DNA of 64,000 nt, from NCBI RefSeq assembly GCF_000298315.2, contig NZ_AEYE02000035.1, forward strand, positions 248,001 through 312,000. Reading direction: 5' to 3'. Below the pieces are notes generated by a model. It was not told the origin of the DNA and searched no databases. It worked only from the letters and a program-made list of their open reading frames with translations. The stretch's first letter is position 1, and every line of letters begins with the position of its first letter. Shown here one piece after another: positions 53,263 through 63,091 of the stretch. The position numbers and the translations under genes were made by a program. This stretch comes from Rhizobium grahamii CCGE 502 (GTDB lineage: Bacteria > Pseudomonadota > Alphaproteobacteria > Rhizobiales > Rhizobiaceae).

Positions 53263-54729
53263 ATGAGTTTCAAAATCGCTATCATCGGCGCGGGCAGCGT
53301 CGGCTTCACGAAAAAACTGTTCACCGACATCCTTTGTGTGCCGGAATTCCAGGATGTTGAGTTCGCGCTCACAGACATGAGTGAACACAATCTCCAGATG
53401 ATCAAGCAAATCCTCGACACGATCGTGTCGTCCAACAAGCTGCCGACCAAGGTGACGGCGACGACGAACCGGCGCGAGGCACTGACGGGTGCTCGTTACA
53501 TCATCAGCTGCGTGCGTGTGGGTGGCCTCGAAGCATATGCCGACGATATCCGCATTCCGCTGAAATACGGCATCGACCAGTGCGTCGGCGATACGATTTG
53601 CGCCGGCGGCATTCTCTACGGCCAGCGCAATATCCCTGTCATTCTGGATTTCTGCAAAGACATCCGCGAAGTCGCCGAACCGGGTGCGAAGTTCCTGAAC
53701 TACGCAAACCCGATGGCAATGAACACCTGGGCCGCGATCGAATATGGCAAGGTCGACACGGTCGGTCTCTGCCATGGTGTCCAGCACGGCGCCGAACAGA
53801 TCGCAGAAGTGCTTGGAGCGCAATCACCCTCCGAACTCGACTACGTCTGCTCTGGCATCAACCATCAGACCTGGTTCGTCGATCTGAAGCTCAACGGTCG
53901 CAAGATTGGCAAGGACGAGCTGGTTGCCGCTTTCGAGGCGCATCCTGTCTTCTCGCAGCAGGAAAAGCTGCGCATCGACGTGCTGAAGCGCTTCGGCGTC
54001 TATTCCACGGAAAGCAACGGGCATCTGTCCGAGTACCTTCCCTGGTACCGCAAGCGTCCCGATGAAATCACCAAGTGGATCGACATGTCGGATTGGATCC
54101 ATGGCGAAACCGGTGGGTACCTGCGTCATTCCACCGAGACCCGCAACTGGTTCGAAACGGAATTTCCGCAGTTCCTGGAGCAGGCGTCGAAGCCAATCGA
54201 TCGGTCCAGGCGTTCGAACGAGCATGCGAGCCACATTCTCGAGGCGCTAGAAACCGGACGCATTTATCGTGGCCACTTCAACGTCAAGAACAACGGCGTC
54301 ATCACCAACCTGCCGTCGGATGCGATCATCGAGTCGCCCGGCTTCGTCGACCGCTTCGGCATCAACATGGTGTCAGGCGTCACCCTCCCGGAGGCCTGCG
54401 CCGCGACCTGCATGGCCTCGATCAACGTCCAGCGCATGTCGGTACATGCAGCCGTTAGCGGCGACATCGACCTTTTGAAGCTCGCCGTGTTGCACGACCC
54501 GCTGGTCGGCGCCGTCGCGACGCCCGAGGAAGTCTGGCAGATGGTCGATGAAATGGTTGCCGCCCAGGCCCGCTGGCTGCCGCAATATGCAGATGCGGTT
54601 CCGGCAGCGAAGGAACGCCTGGCCAAGTCAACCGTCAAAACCCGCGAGTGGGCCGGTGCGGCGCGCCGCAATGTTCGCTCGATCGACGAGCTGCGTGCCG
54701 AGAAGGCCGCGCTCAAGCAGGCTGTCTGA
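53263..54729 (+). CDS. GH4 alpha-galactosidase/alpha-glucosidase
   Basis: 488 aa. NAD+-binding start FKIAIIGAGSVGFTKKLF (GAGS). Metal-site Cys in GLCHGVQHG and His in SGINHQTWF, as in AglA/MelA. GH4 enzymes need NAD+, Mn2+ and reducing conditions and cleave through an oxidation-elimination mechanism. It differs strongly from the MelA-type gene at 60891, so it may have another alpha-galactoside (raffinose) or alpha-glucoside as substrate. First gene of the agp operon, 119 nt before the binding-protein gene. Confidence 0.92.
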   Translation: MSFKIAIIGAGSVGFTKKLFTDILCVPEFQDVEFALTDMSEHNLQMIKQILDTIVSSNKLPTKVTATTNRREALTGARYIISCVRVGGLEAYADDIRIPLKYGIDQCVGDTICAGGILYGQRNIPVILDFCKDIREVAEPGAKFLNYANPMAMNTWAAIEYGKVDTVGLCHGVQHGAEQIAEVLGAQSPSELDYVCSGINHQTWFVDLKLNGRKIGKDELVAAFEAHPVFSQQEKLRIDVLKRFGVYSTESNGHLSEYLPWYRKRPDEITKWIDMSDWIHGETGGYLRHSTETRNWFETEFPQFLEQASKPIDRSRRSNEHASHILEALETGRIYRGHFNVKNNGVITNLPSDAIIESPGFVDRFGINMVSGVTLPEACAATCMASINVQRMSVHAAVSGDIDLLKLAVLHDPLVGAVATPEEVWQMVDEMVAAQARWLPQYADAVPAAKERLAKSTVKTREWAGAARRNVRSIDELRAEKAALKQAV

Positions 54730-54750
54730 ATTTCGCTGACGACGGGTGGC

Positions 54751-54774
54751 GATGGGGCTCGGGAGGGCCCCATC
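54751..54774 (+). other. hairpin before agpA
   Basis: GATGGGGC (54751-54758), loop TCGGGAGG, GCCCCATC (54767-54774): perfect 8-bp stem without a T-run, in the gap between the first GH4 gene and the binding-protein gene. Confidence 0.55.
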
Positions 54775-54848
54775 ATCACAAGCCCGTCATCGGATCGTTG
54801 AGGAGAAGCGGGGCTGCCGAAGGCACCCTGAAGCAAGAGGGAGAAACG

Positions 54849-56936
54849 ATGAGAAATTTCCGCAACATTGGCGTTCTTGCCGGACTGGCGCTGAGCGTCT
54901 CAGTCTCGGCTTTGAGCGCCTACGCCTCCGAGCCGACGGTACCGCCCGTTCCGCCGCAATTCCCGGCGGAAGGCAAGATCAAATACGTATCGAGAGATTC
55001 GATCGAAGAGTTCAAGGCGCTTCCGTCCTACAACGAACCGGATTGGGTGAAGAAGAACTTCGTCGACACCGGCAAGCTGCCGCCCGTCAAGGATCGCCTT
55101 CCCAAGGAACCGCTCGTCTTCAAGACCGAGAACATGGTTGATGGCATCGGGGTCTACGGCGACACCATGCGTCACGTTATCGGCGGACGGCCGGAAGGCT
55201 GGAACTACGGCGCCGGCCAGACGCAGGGCTGGGGCGGCATCGACATCGGCCTTTCGGAATGCCTGACGCGCACCGCACCGCTCTTCCAGGTTCAGGCCAA
55301 GGACACCGAGCCGCTTCCGAACCTCGCCAAGAGCTGGGAGTGGTCGCAGGACGGCCACAAGCTGACGATGCACCTCGTCGAAGGTGCGAAATGGTCGGAT
55401 GGCGTACCGTTCAACGCTGACGACATCATGTTCTACTGGGAAGACGAAGTCATCGATCCGAACGTTTCGCCGCTTGGCGGCGGCGCTTCGCCGGAGGCCT
55501 TCGGCGAGGGAACGACGCTCAAGAAGATCGATGATTACACCATCGAGTGGACCTTCAAGGAAGCGTTCCCGAAGCAGTATCTTTACACGATGGCCTATCC
55601 GAGCTTCTGCCCGGGCCCCTCGCATATTCTGAAGCCGCAGCATCCGAAGTATTCGAAGAACACCTATGACCAGTTCAAGAATACGTTCCCGCCGGAATAT
55701 ATGAACATACCGGTCATGGGTGCCTGGGTGCCGGTCGAATACCGTCCGGACGACATCATCGTCATGCGCCGCAACCCCTACTACTGGAAGGTCGACGAGA
55801 AAGGCAATCAGCTGCCTTACCTCAACGAACTGCACTACAAGCTCTCCACCTGGGCTGACCGTGACGTGCAGGCCGTTGCCGGGTCCGGCGACATTTCCAA
55901 CCTGGAGCAGCCGGAAAACTTCGTGGCTTCGCTGAAGCGCGCTGCCGAGAAGACCGCACCTGCACGCCTCGCCTTTGGTCCGCGCCTGATCGGCTACAAC
56001 ATGCGCATGAACCTGTCCGCCAACGGCTGGGGCGATCCTGATGCTCGTGGTCAGGCCCTCCGCGATCTGAACCGCAATGAAGATTTCCGCAAGGCGGTCA
56101 CCATGGGTCTCGACCGCAAGGCGATCGGTGACTCCCTGGTCAAGGGTCCGTTCACCGCGATTTATCCCGGCGGCCTCTCCTCGGGCACGAGCTTCTACGA
56201 CCGCAATTCCGTGGTCTACTATCCCTTCGACCTGAAGGGCGCCAAGGAGCTCTTGGCCAAGGCCGGCCTCAAGGATACCGACGGCGACGGGTTCGTGAAC
56301 TTCCCTGCGGGGACGGCCGACGGCAAGAACGTCGAGATCGTGCTGCTCGTCAACAACGGCTACGCGACAGACAAGAGCCTTGCCGAAGGCGTCATCGGGC
56401 AGATGGAAAAGCTCGGCCTGAAGGTGATCCTGAATGCATTGGACGGCCCCAAGCGTGATGACGCCCACTACAGCGGTCGCTTCGATTGGCTCATCCAGCG
56501 CAGCTCGCCCGAACTTGCCTCGGTTGTGCAGAATACCGAGCAGCTGGCGCCCGTCGGCCCACGTACGAGCTGGCAGCATCGCGCTGGCAAGGACGGCAAG
56601 GTTGACCTGATGCCTTATGAAGAAAAGCTGGTGGACATCGTAACGAAGTTCCAGACCAGCCAGGACAACAACGAGCGTGTTGAACTGATGAAACAGTACC
56701 AGAAGGTCGCGACCGAGAATGTCGATACGGTCGGCCTCACGGAATATCCGGGTGCACTGATCATCAACAAGCGTTTCTCGAACGTCCCCGAAGGCACGCC
56801 GATCTTCATGTTCAACTGGGCTGAAGACTCCGTCATCCGCGAACGTCTGTGGGTGGCTGCCGACAAGCAGGGCAAATACGAACTGTTCCCTGAACAGCTG
56901 CCCGGCAAGCCCGGTGAAAAGGGCCCGATCAACTAA
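54849..56936 (+). CDS. agpA: alpha-galactoside ABC importer, periplasmic binding protein (AgpA)
   Basis: 695 aa; ATG follows AGAGGGAG. Signal peptide of about 26 residues ends SAYAS. SBP family 5 (dipeptide/OppA-type) layout: LAKSWEWSQDGHKLTMHLVEGAKWSDGVPFNADD and YRPDDIIVMRRNPYYWKVDE. S. meliloti AgpA is an OppA-type protein that binds melibiose and raffinose; length, class and neighbours match. Periplasmic. Hairpins flank the gene on both sides. Confidence 0.9.
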   Translation: MRNFRNIGVLAGLALSVSVSALSAYASEPTVPPVPPQFPAEGKIKYVSRDSIEEFKALPSYNEPDWVKKNFVDTGKLPPVKDRLPKEPLVFKTENMVDGIGVYGDTMRHVIGGRPEGWNYGAGQTQGWGGIDIGLSECLTRTAPLFQVQAKDTEPLPNLAKSWEWSQDGHKLTMHLVEGAKWSDGVPFNADDIMFYWEDEVIDPNVSPLGGGASPEAFGEGTTLKKIDDYTIEWTFKEAFPKQYLYTMAYPSFCPGPSHILKPQHPKYSKNTYDQFKNTFPPEYMNIPVMGAWVPVEYRPDDIIVMRRNPYYWKVDEKGNQLPYLNELHYKLSTWADRDVQAVAGSGDISNLEQPENFVASLKRAAEKTAPARLAFGPRLIGYNMRMNLSANGWGDPDARGQALRDLNRNEDFRKAVTMGLDRKAIGDSLVKGPFTAIYPGGLSSGTSFYDRNSVVYYPFDLKGAKELLAKAGLKDTDGDGFVNFPAGTADGKNVEIVLLVNNGYATDKSLAEGVIGQMEKLGLKVILNALDGPKRDDAHYSGRFDWLIQRSSPELASVVQNTEQLAPVGPRTSWQHRAGKDGKVDLMPYEEKLVDIVTKFQTSQDNNERVELMKQYQKVATENVDTVGLTEYPGALIINKRFSNVPEGTPIFMFNWAEDSVIRERLWVAADKQGKYELFPEQLPGKPGEKGPIN

Positions 56937-56959
56937 GAACTCCCTCCCAACCGAGGACT

Positions 56960-56984
56960 CCGGTCGCGCGTGAAGCGCGGCCGG
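56960..56984 (+). other. hairpin after agpA
   Basis: CCGGTCGCGC (56960-56969), loop GTGAA, GCGCGGCCGG (56975-56984): 10-bp stem with one G-U pair, no T-run. It lies in the 112-nt gap before agpB and resembles the hairpins after tauA and metQ. Confidence 0.65.
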
Positions 56985-57048
56985 GCAATATCAACAAGCC
57001 GGCCGCACCGACAGGCGCGACCGGCGGCAAGGAGAAGCGAACCGTCCG

Positions 57049-58056
57049 ATGTTACGATTCCTGCTCGTGCGCATAGCCTCTGCGATCCCGGTGCTGATCA
57101 TTTTGAGCATCGTAACCTTCGCGATCATCCAGGCTCCGCCCGGTGACTATGCCGACTACATCCGTTCGCAACTGATCAATCAGAGTGGCGCGTCCTTCGC
57201 GGCCGCCGATGCGCAGGCCCAGGCCTATCGCGTTGCTCATGGCCTCGATCAGCCGATGGTGATCCAGTATTTCAACTGGGTCAAAGGTATCGTGACGCAA
57301 GGCGATTTCGGCTACAGCATGTTCTACAACAAGCCCGTCGCGGATGTCGTGGCCGAGCGGCTGCCGCGTACCCTGGCGCTTGCTTTGGTCTGCCACATCT
57401 TCGCATCGGTGCTTGGCATCGGCTTCGGTATCTGGGCCGCAACGCGCCAGTACAGCTGGATCGACAGCCTGCTTTCGGGCGTCTCTTTTCTCGGCATGAC
57501 GGTGCCGCGCTTCCTGATGGCGCTGATCATCGTCTACCTCCTCGTCTTCCAGTTCAACGTCTCGGAGATCGGCAGCTTCTTCTCGCCGCAATTTGGCGGG
57601 GCGCCGTGGTCCTGGGCGAAATTCGTCGACCTTGTCAGCCACGTCTGGCCTGTTGTCGCCATCGCCACTTTCGGCGGCCTCGCGTACAACATGCGCGTCA
57701 TGCGCGGCAATCTCTTGGATACGCTGAACGCGCAATATGTCGAGACGGCTCGTGCCAAGGGCCTGTCGGGTGGGGCTGTCGTGATGCGCCATGCCGTGCC
57801 GAACGCACTCCACCCGCTCGTCATGTACCAGGGCGTCGTGCTCCCATACATGCTGACAGGCGAAATCGAGACTGCGATCATCTTCTCGCTGCCCACCGTC
57901 GGGCCGGCGATTGTTGGCTCTATGGCGATCGGCGACGTCTACGTTACTGCAACCTTCATGATGGTTCTTTCAGCGACGCTGATCGTCGGCAACATCATCG
58001 CCGACATGCTGCTTGCCATGCTGGACCCGCGTGTCCGCCAGTACGGAGGAGCCTGA
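57049..58056 (+). CDS. agpB: alpha-galactoside ABC importer, permease
   Basis: 335 aa DppB/OppB-type permease, about six TM segments. MLRFLLVRIASAIPVLIILSIVTFAI at the N terminus, EAA-type loop TARAKGLSGGAVVMRHAVPNALHPLV, and NIIADMLLAMLDPRVR at the C terminus, the usual OppB ending. Pairs with the next gene; one nucleotide separates their coding regions. Confidence 0.92.
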   Translation: MLRFLLVRIASAIPVLIILSIVTFAIIQAPPGDYADYIRSQLINQSGASFAAADAQAQAYRVAHGLDQPMVIQYFNWVKGIVTQGDFGYSMFYNKPVADVVAERLPRTLALALVCHIFASVLGIGFGIWAATRQYSWIDSLLSGVSFLGMTVPRFLMALIIVYLLVFQFNVSEIGSFFSPQFGGAPWSWAKFVDLVSHVWPVVAIATFGGLAYNMRVMRGNLLDTLNAQYVETARAKGLSGGAVVMRHAVPNALHPLVMYQGVVLPYMLTGEIETAIIFSLPTVGPAIVGSMAIGDVYVTATFMMVLSATLIVGNIIADMLLAMLDPRVRQYGGA

Positions 58057-58057
58057 C

Positions 58058-59191
58058 ATGCTCGCCTTCGATTCCGCTCCCCCACCGCCGCACGAAGAAT
58101 CCGTGAAGAACGCACCGCATGGCAACGAGAGCTATCTTTCGCTCGTCTGGCGTCGCCTGAGACGCTCCTGGACCGGCATGATGGGCCTGATTCTGGTTGG
58201 CCTACTGCTGCTTATGGCCGTCTTTGCCGATTTCTTCGCGCCGATGGATCCCAAGGCGACCGACGTCGGCTTCGCGCCGCCGCAGATGATCAGCTTTCAC
58301 GACAAGGACGGCAATCTAACCTATCCGCCGCGCGTCTATGCGCTGGGGGAATCGGAAGAGCTTGACCCTGTCACTTTCCAGCCCATCGTCGGCCCGGACT
58401 ACGACAATCCCCGCATGCTCGGCTTCTTCGTGCCGGGTGCCGAATACAGGCTTCTCGGCCTCATTCCGACGAACCGGCACTTCTTTGGCTCCGTCGACGG
58501 CCAGCCGGTCCACTTTCTCGGCACCGACAAGTTCGGCCGCGATATCCTCTCGCGTGCCATTATCGGGTCGCGGATTTCACTGACGATCGCGCTCACCGTG
58601 GTCTTCATCGTGACCGTGATCGGCACGACGGTTGGCATGGTGTCCGGCTATTTCGGCGGCGCGTTCGATACCTGGGTGCAACGCTTCGTCGAAGTGGTAC
58701 TCGCCTTTCCGCAGCTGCCGCTCTACCTAGCACTGACCTCGCTGATCCCGGTGACCGCGCCGACCAATGTCTTCCTCGCTTTCGTCATCGTCGTCATGTC
58801 GGCACTCGGCTGGGCACAGATGTCGCGCGAGGTGCGCGGCAAGACGCTGGCGCTCGCCCGCATCGACTATGTCCGGGCAGCGATGGCCGTCGGCGCTACC
58901 GACCGGCGTATCATCTTCCAGCACATCTTCCCGAACGTGATGAGCCACGTCATCGTTGCCGTGACGCTGCATATCCCGAGCGTTGTGCTGCTTGAATCCT
59001 TCCTCGGCTTCCTCGGCTTTGCCGTGAAGCCGCCGCTGATCTCCTGGGGCCTGATGCTGCAGGACACCGCCAATTACTCGGTGATCGGCACCTATCCGTG
59101 GATTCTGGCGCCCGTCGGCTTCGTGCTCGTCACCGTCTTCGCGTTCAATGCGCTGGGCGACGGCCTGCGTGACGCAGTCGATCCCTATTGA
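58058..59191 (+). CDS. agpC: alpha-galactoside ABC importer, permease
   Basis: 377 aa DppC/OppC-type permease. ATG 58058 follows GGAGGA. N-terminal cytoplasmic tail, TM1 MMGLILVGLLLLMAVFADFF, a large periplasmic loop with HFLGTDKFGRDILSRAIIGSRIS, and the EAA loop ALARIDYVRAAMAVGATDRRI. DKFGRD is the hallmark of OppC. Heterodimer partner of agpB. Confidence 0.93.
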   Translation: MLAFDSAPPPPHEESVKNAPHGNESYLSLVWRRLRRSWTGMMGLILVGLLLLMAVFADFFAPMDPKATDVGFAPPQMISFHDKDGNLTYPPRVYALGESEELDPVTFQPIVGPDYDNPRMLGFFVPGAEYRLLGLIPTNRHFFGSVDGQPVHFLGTDKFGRDILSRAIIGSRISLTIALTVVFIVTVIGTTVGMVSGYFGGAFDTWVQRFVEVVLAFPQLPLYLALTSLIPVTAPTNVFLAFVIVVMSALGWAQMSREVRGKTLALARIDYVRAAMAVGATDRRIIFQHIFPNVMSHVIVAVTLHIPSVVLLESFLGFLGFAVKPPLISWGLMLQDTANYSVIGTYPWILAPVGFVLVTVFAFNALGDGLRDAVDPY

Positions 59192-59201
59192 GGTGAAGAA
59201 C

Positions 59202-60869
59202 ATGGCACTTGCACTCGTCAACTCCTTCGCCCCATCCGTCCGTTTCGATCACGAAGCGCACAAGGAAAGCCCCGTCATCGACGCCCGCAACATCGGCGTC
59301 AATTTCAAGGTCGAGCATGGGACCGTGGAGGCGGTGAAGGATATCTCCTTCCAGCTCTACCGCGGGGAGACCATCGCGATCGTCGGTGAATCCGGTTCGG
59401 GAAAATCGGTGACAGCCAGAACCGTCATGGGACTTCTGTCGAAGCGTGCCGTGGTCGCACCGAAGTCGACCGTCGAATATGACGGCGCCAATATACTGAA
59501 GTTCTCCGAGCGCGAGCGCCGCAAACTGCGTGGCGACCGGATATCGATGATCTTTCAGGAGCCGATGAGCTCACTGAATCCGATTTATACGATCGGGAGC
59601 CAGATCGTCGAGGCCATTCGCGTGCATCGCAAGATGAGCAGGAAGCAAGCGGAAGCGCGCGCACTGGAACTGCTGAAGCATGTTCAGATCCCCGATCCAG
59701 AAGCACGGCTCAAGCAGTATCCGCACCAGCTCTCCGGCGGCCAACGCCAACGCGTGATGATCGCCATGGCGCTCTCCAACGACCCCGACGTGCTGATTGC
59801 TGACGAACCGACGACGGCGCTCGACGTCACCGTCCAGGCGCAGATCCTCAACCTGATCCGCAACCTGCAGACGGAATTGCGGATGGCGGTGATCCTGATC
59901 ACCCACGATCTCACGGTCGTGCGGCAGTTCTCCGACTACGTCTACGTCATGCAGCATGGCGAGATGCGTGAACACAACACGACCGAGAAGCTTTTCGCCA
60001 ATCCTCAGCATGCATATACCAAGCACCTGCTAGGCTCTGAGCCGCGGGGGCAGGCCAACCCGCTGCCGGAAGGGTCCGACGTCATCCTCGACGCCGAGGG
60101 CGTACGCGTGTCCTTCATGATGCGGCATGGCAGCTTCTTCAAACCACAACTGAAGGAGCTCGTCGCCGTCGACAGCCTCAGCCTGACACTTCGCCGCCAC
60201 GAGACGCTCGGCCTCGTCGGGGAGTCCGGCTCCGGCAAGACCACATTCGGACAGGCGCTGCTTCGGCTGAACGATACCGATGGAGGCGAGATTTATTTTG
60301 ATCGTCAGCCGATCCACGGAAAATCGCGTGCTGAGATGCGTCCTCTGCGCTCGCGCATGCAGGTCGTCTTCCAGGATCCGTTCTCCTCACTCAATCCGCG
60401 CATGACGATCGGCCAGATCATCGAGGAGGGGCTCGTTGTCAACAAGCTCGGAGCAACAAGAGCCGAACGGCTCGACCGCGTCCGCGAGGCGCTGATTGCA
60501 GCTGGTATGCCAGGCAATATCCTGTCGCGCTTTCCGCACGAATTCTCGGGTGGCCAGCGCCAGCGTATCGCCATTGCAAGGGCGATCGCGCTCGAGCCGG
60601 AATTCATCCTGCTCGACGAGCCGACATCGGCACTCGACCTTTCGGTCCAGGCGCAGATCATCGAACTGCTGCGCAAGCTGCAGGACGAGCGCGGCCTCAG
60701 CTACCTCTTCATTTCGCACGATCTCAAGGTCGTGCGTGCCCTCTGCCACCGGGTGATTGTAATGCAGCATGGCAAGATCATGGAAGAGGGACCTGTCAAC
60801 GAAGTTCTCACCAATCCCAAGACCGCCTACACGGAACGGCTCGTCAAAGCCGCTTTCGAGGTAGCCTGA
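59202..60869 (+). CDS. agpD: alpha-galactoside ABC importer, fused ATPase (DppD-DppF type)
   Basis: 555 aa with two complete ABC domains of the Opp/Dpp class. First: [37 protein letters not shown]. Second: [39 protein letters not shown]. Each ends with a C-terminal Opp-type extension. So one gene replaces the usual two ATPases. 10 nt after agpC; ATG follows GAGGTGAAG. Confidence 0.95.
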   Translation: MALALVNSFAPSVRFDHEAHKESPVIDARNIGVNFKVEHGTVEAVKDISFQLYRGETIAIVGESGSGKSVTARTVMGLLSKRAVVAPKSTVEYDGANILKFSERERRKLRGDRISMIFQEPMSSLNPIYTIGSQIVEAIRVHRKMSRKQAEARALELLKHVQIPDPEARLKQYPHQLSGGQRQRVMIAMALSNDPDVLIADEPTTALDVTVQAQILNLIRNLQTELRMAVILITHDLTVVRQFSDYVYVMQHGEMREHNTTEKLFANPQHAYTKHLLGSEPRGQANPLPEGSDVILDAEGVRVSFMMRHGSFFKPQLKELVAVDSLSLTLRRHETLGLVGESGSGKTTFGQALLRLNDTDGGEIYFDRQPIHGKSRAEMRPLRSRMQVVFQDPFSSLNPRMTIGQIIEEGLVVNKLGATRAERLDRVREALIAAGMPGNILSRFPHEFSGGQRQRIAIARAIALEPEFILLDEPTSALDLSVQAQIIELLRKLQDERGLSYLFISHDLKVVRALCHRVIVMQHGKIMEEGPVNEVLTNPKTAYTERLVKAAFEVA

Positions 60870-60890
60870 TTGCACATGCCGGAGGTTATA

Positions 60891-62261
60891 ATGGCAAGAA
60901 ATCCCAAGATCACGTTTATCGGTGCAGGCTCCACCGTCTTCATGAAGAACATCATCGGCGACGTGCTGCAGCGCCCGGCGCTGTCAGGTGCCACCATCGC
61001 CCTGATGGACATCAACCCGCAGCGGCTGGAAGAAAGCGCCATCGTCGTCAACAAGCTGATCTCGACGCTTGGCGTCACGGCCAAGGCCGAGACCTACTCG
61101 GACCAGCGCAAGGCCCTGACCGGCGCCGACTTCGTGGTCGTCGCCTTCCAGATCGGCGGCTACGAGCCCTGCACGGTGACCGACTTCGAGGTCCCGAAGA
61201 AGTACGGCCTTCGCCAGACGATCGCCGACACGCTCGGCGTCGGCGGCATCATGCGCGGCCTGCGCACGGTTCCGCATCTGTGGAAGATCTGCGAAGACAT
61301 GCTCGCCGTCTGCCCCGAGGCGATCATGCTGCAATACGTCAATCCGATGGCGATCAACACCTGGGCAATCGCGGAAAAGTATCCCACGATCAAGCAGGTC
61401 GGCCTTTGCCACTCGGTGCAGGGCACGGCGATGGAGCTCGCCCACGACCTCGACATTCCCTACGAGGAAATCCGCTACCGATCGGCCGGCATCAACCATA
61501 TGGCCTTCTACCTGAAGCTCGAGCATCGTCAGCCGGACGGTTCCTACAAGAACCTCTATCCGGATCTGGTCCGCGCGTACCGAGAAGGCCGCGCGCCGAA
61601 GCCCGGTTGGAACCCACGCTGCCCGAACAAGGTTCGCTACGAAATGCTGACGCGCCTCGGTTACTTCGTCACCGAAAGCTCGGAGCACTTCGCCGAATAC
61701 ACGCCCTATTTCATCAAGGAAGGCCGCGAGGACCTGATCGAGAAGTTCGGCATTCCGCTCGACGAGTATCCCAAGCGCTGCATCGAACAGATCGAACGCT
61801 GGAAGGGGCAGGCAGAGGCCTATCGCTCGGCGGAGAAGATCGAGGTCAAGCAGTCGAAGGAATATGCCTCGTCGATCATCAACTCGGTCTGGACCGGCGA
61901 GCCATCGGTGATCTACGGCAACGTCCGCAACAACGGCTGCATTACTTCGCTGCCCGCCAACTGCGCCGCCGAGGTGCCCTGCCTGGTTGACGCGTCAGGC
62001 ATCCAACCGACCTTCGTCGGCGACCTGCCGCCGCAGCTGACGGCGCTGATGCGCACCAACATCAACGTCCAGGAACTGACCGTCCAGGCACTGATGACGG
62101 AAAACCGCGAGCACATCTACCACGCCGCAATGATGGACCCGCACACGGCCGCCGAGCTCGACCTCGACCAGATCTGGTCGATGGTAGACGACCTGCTCGC
62201 CGCCCACGGGGACTGGCTGCCGGCATGGGCGCGCACCGGCCGTAAGGTTCAGGCCGCCTGA
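60891..62261 (+). CDS. melA: GH4 alpha-galactosidase, MelA type
   Basis: 456 aa; GGAGG precedes the ATG by 6 nt. It follows E. coli MelA nearly throughout: KITFIGAGSTVFMKNIIGDV, FVVVAFQIGGYEPCTVTDFE, TLGVGGIMRGLRTVPHLWKICEDM, VGLCHSVQGTAMELAHDLD, AGINHMAFYLKLE, ESSEHFAEYTPYFIK, and AAMMDPHTAAELDLDQIW. Cys (GLCHSVQ) and His (GINHM) are the Mn2+ ligands; NAD+ dependent. Hydrolyses melibiose in the cytoplasm. Last gene of the operon, followed 29 nt later by a strong terminator. Confidence 0.95.
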   Translation: MARNPKITFIGAGSTVFMKNIIGDVLQRPALSGATIALMDINPQRLEESAIVVNKLISTLGVTAKAETYSDQRKALTGADFVVVAFQIGGYEPCTVTDFEVPKKYGLRQTIADTLGVGGIMRGLRTVPHLWKICEDMLAVCPEAIMLQYVNPMAINTWAIAEKYPTIKQVGLCHSVQGTAMELAHDLDIPYEEIRYRSAGINHMAFYLKLEHRQPDGSYKNLYPDLVRAYREGRAPKPGWNPRCPNKVRYEMLTRLGYFVTESSEHFAEYTPYFIKEGREDLIEKFGIPLDEYPKRCIEQIERWKGQAEAYRSAEKIEVKQSKEYASSIINSVWTGEPSVIYGNVRNNGCITSLPANCAAEVPCLVDASGIQPTFVGDLPPQLTALMRTNINVQELTVQALMTENREHIYHAAMMDPHTAAELDLDQIWSMVDDLLAAHGDWLPAWARTGRKVQAA

Positions 62262-62290
62262 CCATCTCTCTCCCGGTCACGGCCCCAAGA

Positions 62291-62320
62291 AGTCCCGCGG
62301 CACCGCCGCGGGACTTTTTC
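62291..62320 (+). terminator. intrinsic terminator of the agp operon
   Basis: AGTCCCGCGGC, loop ACC, GCCGCGGGACT, then TTTTC: a perfect 11-bp GC-rich stem with a T-run on the plus strand. Confidence 0.92.
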
Positions 62321-62336
62321 TATTGCGTTGCTATCC

Positions 62337-62629
62337 TCACCTTGCGGGAGCCGCAGCCGGAAGCAGTTTGCCGCGGGCAAGCAGCAGAACTGTTCCGACC
62401 GCAATCGTCAGAACAACAATGTTGCCGAGCACAAAGAGGATAGGCGCCAGCATGTGCACGGGACCCGGATCACCCCGCGCGACCATGCTGAGGCTTGCGG
62501 TCGAGAGTGCAGTAATGCCGAAGGTGAACGCCCAATAAGATGCCGCAAAGGGCTGCTTGCCGATCCATGGGAGCATGCGCAAAAGGAGCAGCGCCTGGAG
62601 AATAGCGTAGCCAAGCATCGCGTGCACTA
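62337..62629 (-). pseudogene. tehA-like (SLAC1/TDT) transporter, C-terminal fragment
   Basis: From the IS630 boundary to the stop at 62337 the minus strand reads LVHAMLGYAILQALLLLRM, then WIGKQPFAASYWAFTFGITALSTASLSM and the last TM helix. This matches the C terminus of TehA/SLAC1-type tellurite-resistance/dicarboxylate transporters. The other part of the gene lies beyond the insertion at 63682-64000; joining the two ends at the TA restores the frame (PDML-VHAML). Confidence 0.88.
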
Positions 62630-62710
62630 GAGCATCGCACTTGAATTGAGAATCGAGTGGGGTTTTCACGAGGGTATCGGTGTGATTCACTGCGGTTGGA
62701 GGTGAATCAC

Positions 62711-63091
62711 ATGGGTAAATCTCATTCTGTTGATCTTCGTCAGCGTGTTGTTTCCATGGTCGCTAGCGGCCAATCACGGCGAGCGGCTGCCCGTCATTTC
62801 GCAATTAGCGACAGCAGTGCGATCAAACTGCTGCAACGCCGGGAGCGGACCGGGCTGATAACCCCCGCGCGTCAAGGAAGGCCACCAGGTGCCGGGAAAC
62901 TGTCGGCGTTTCGCGATTTCCTAGTCGCACAGGTCGAAGGCAAACCGGATATCACCATGCCAGAGCTTGCCCGTCGCCTTGACGATGAACATGGGTTGGT
63001 CATTCCACCATCGTCCCTGTCGCGGTTTCTGATAACGCAGGGATACACATATAAAAAAACAAATATTGGCGTCGGAACGCGCTCGCGCTGA
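62711..63091 (+). CDS. IS630 transposase, N-terminal part (orfA)
   Basis: 126 aa; ATG 62711 follows GGAGG by 8 nt. [30 protein letters not shown] with a helix-turn-helix ([20 protein letters not shown]) and a linker ([12 protein letters not shown]), the DNA-binding half of IS630 transposases. It ends out of frame with orfB. An A7 run sits at the changeover (63053-63059), suiting transcriptional slippage or ribosomal frameshifting; a simple mutation is also possible. Confidence 0.85.
   Translation: MGKSHSVDLRQRVVSMVASGQSRRAAARHFAISDSSAIKLLQRRERTGLITPARQGRPPGAGKLSAFRDFLVAQVEGKPDITMPELARRLDDEHGLVIPPSSLSRFLITQGYTYKKTNIGVGTRSR

Noticed and set aside
54900-56579. Minus-strand open frame of 559 codons opposite agpA
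   Set aside because: agpA is an unmistakable binding protein with a signal peptide; the antisense frame has no motifs or ribosome site.
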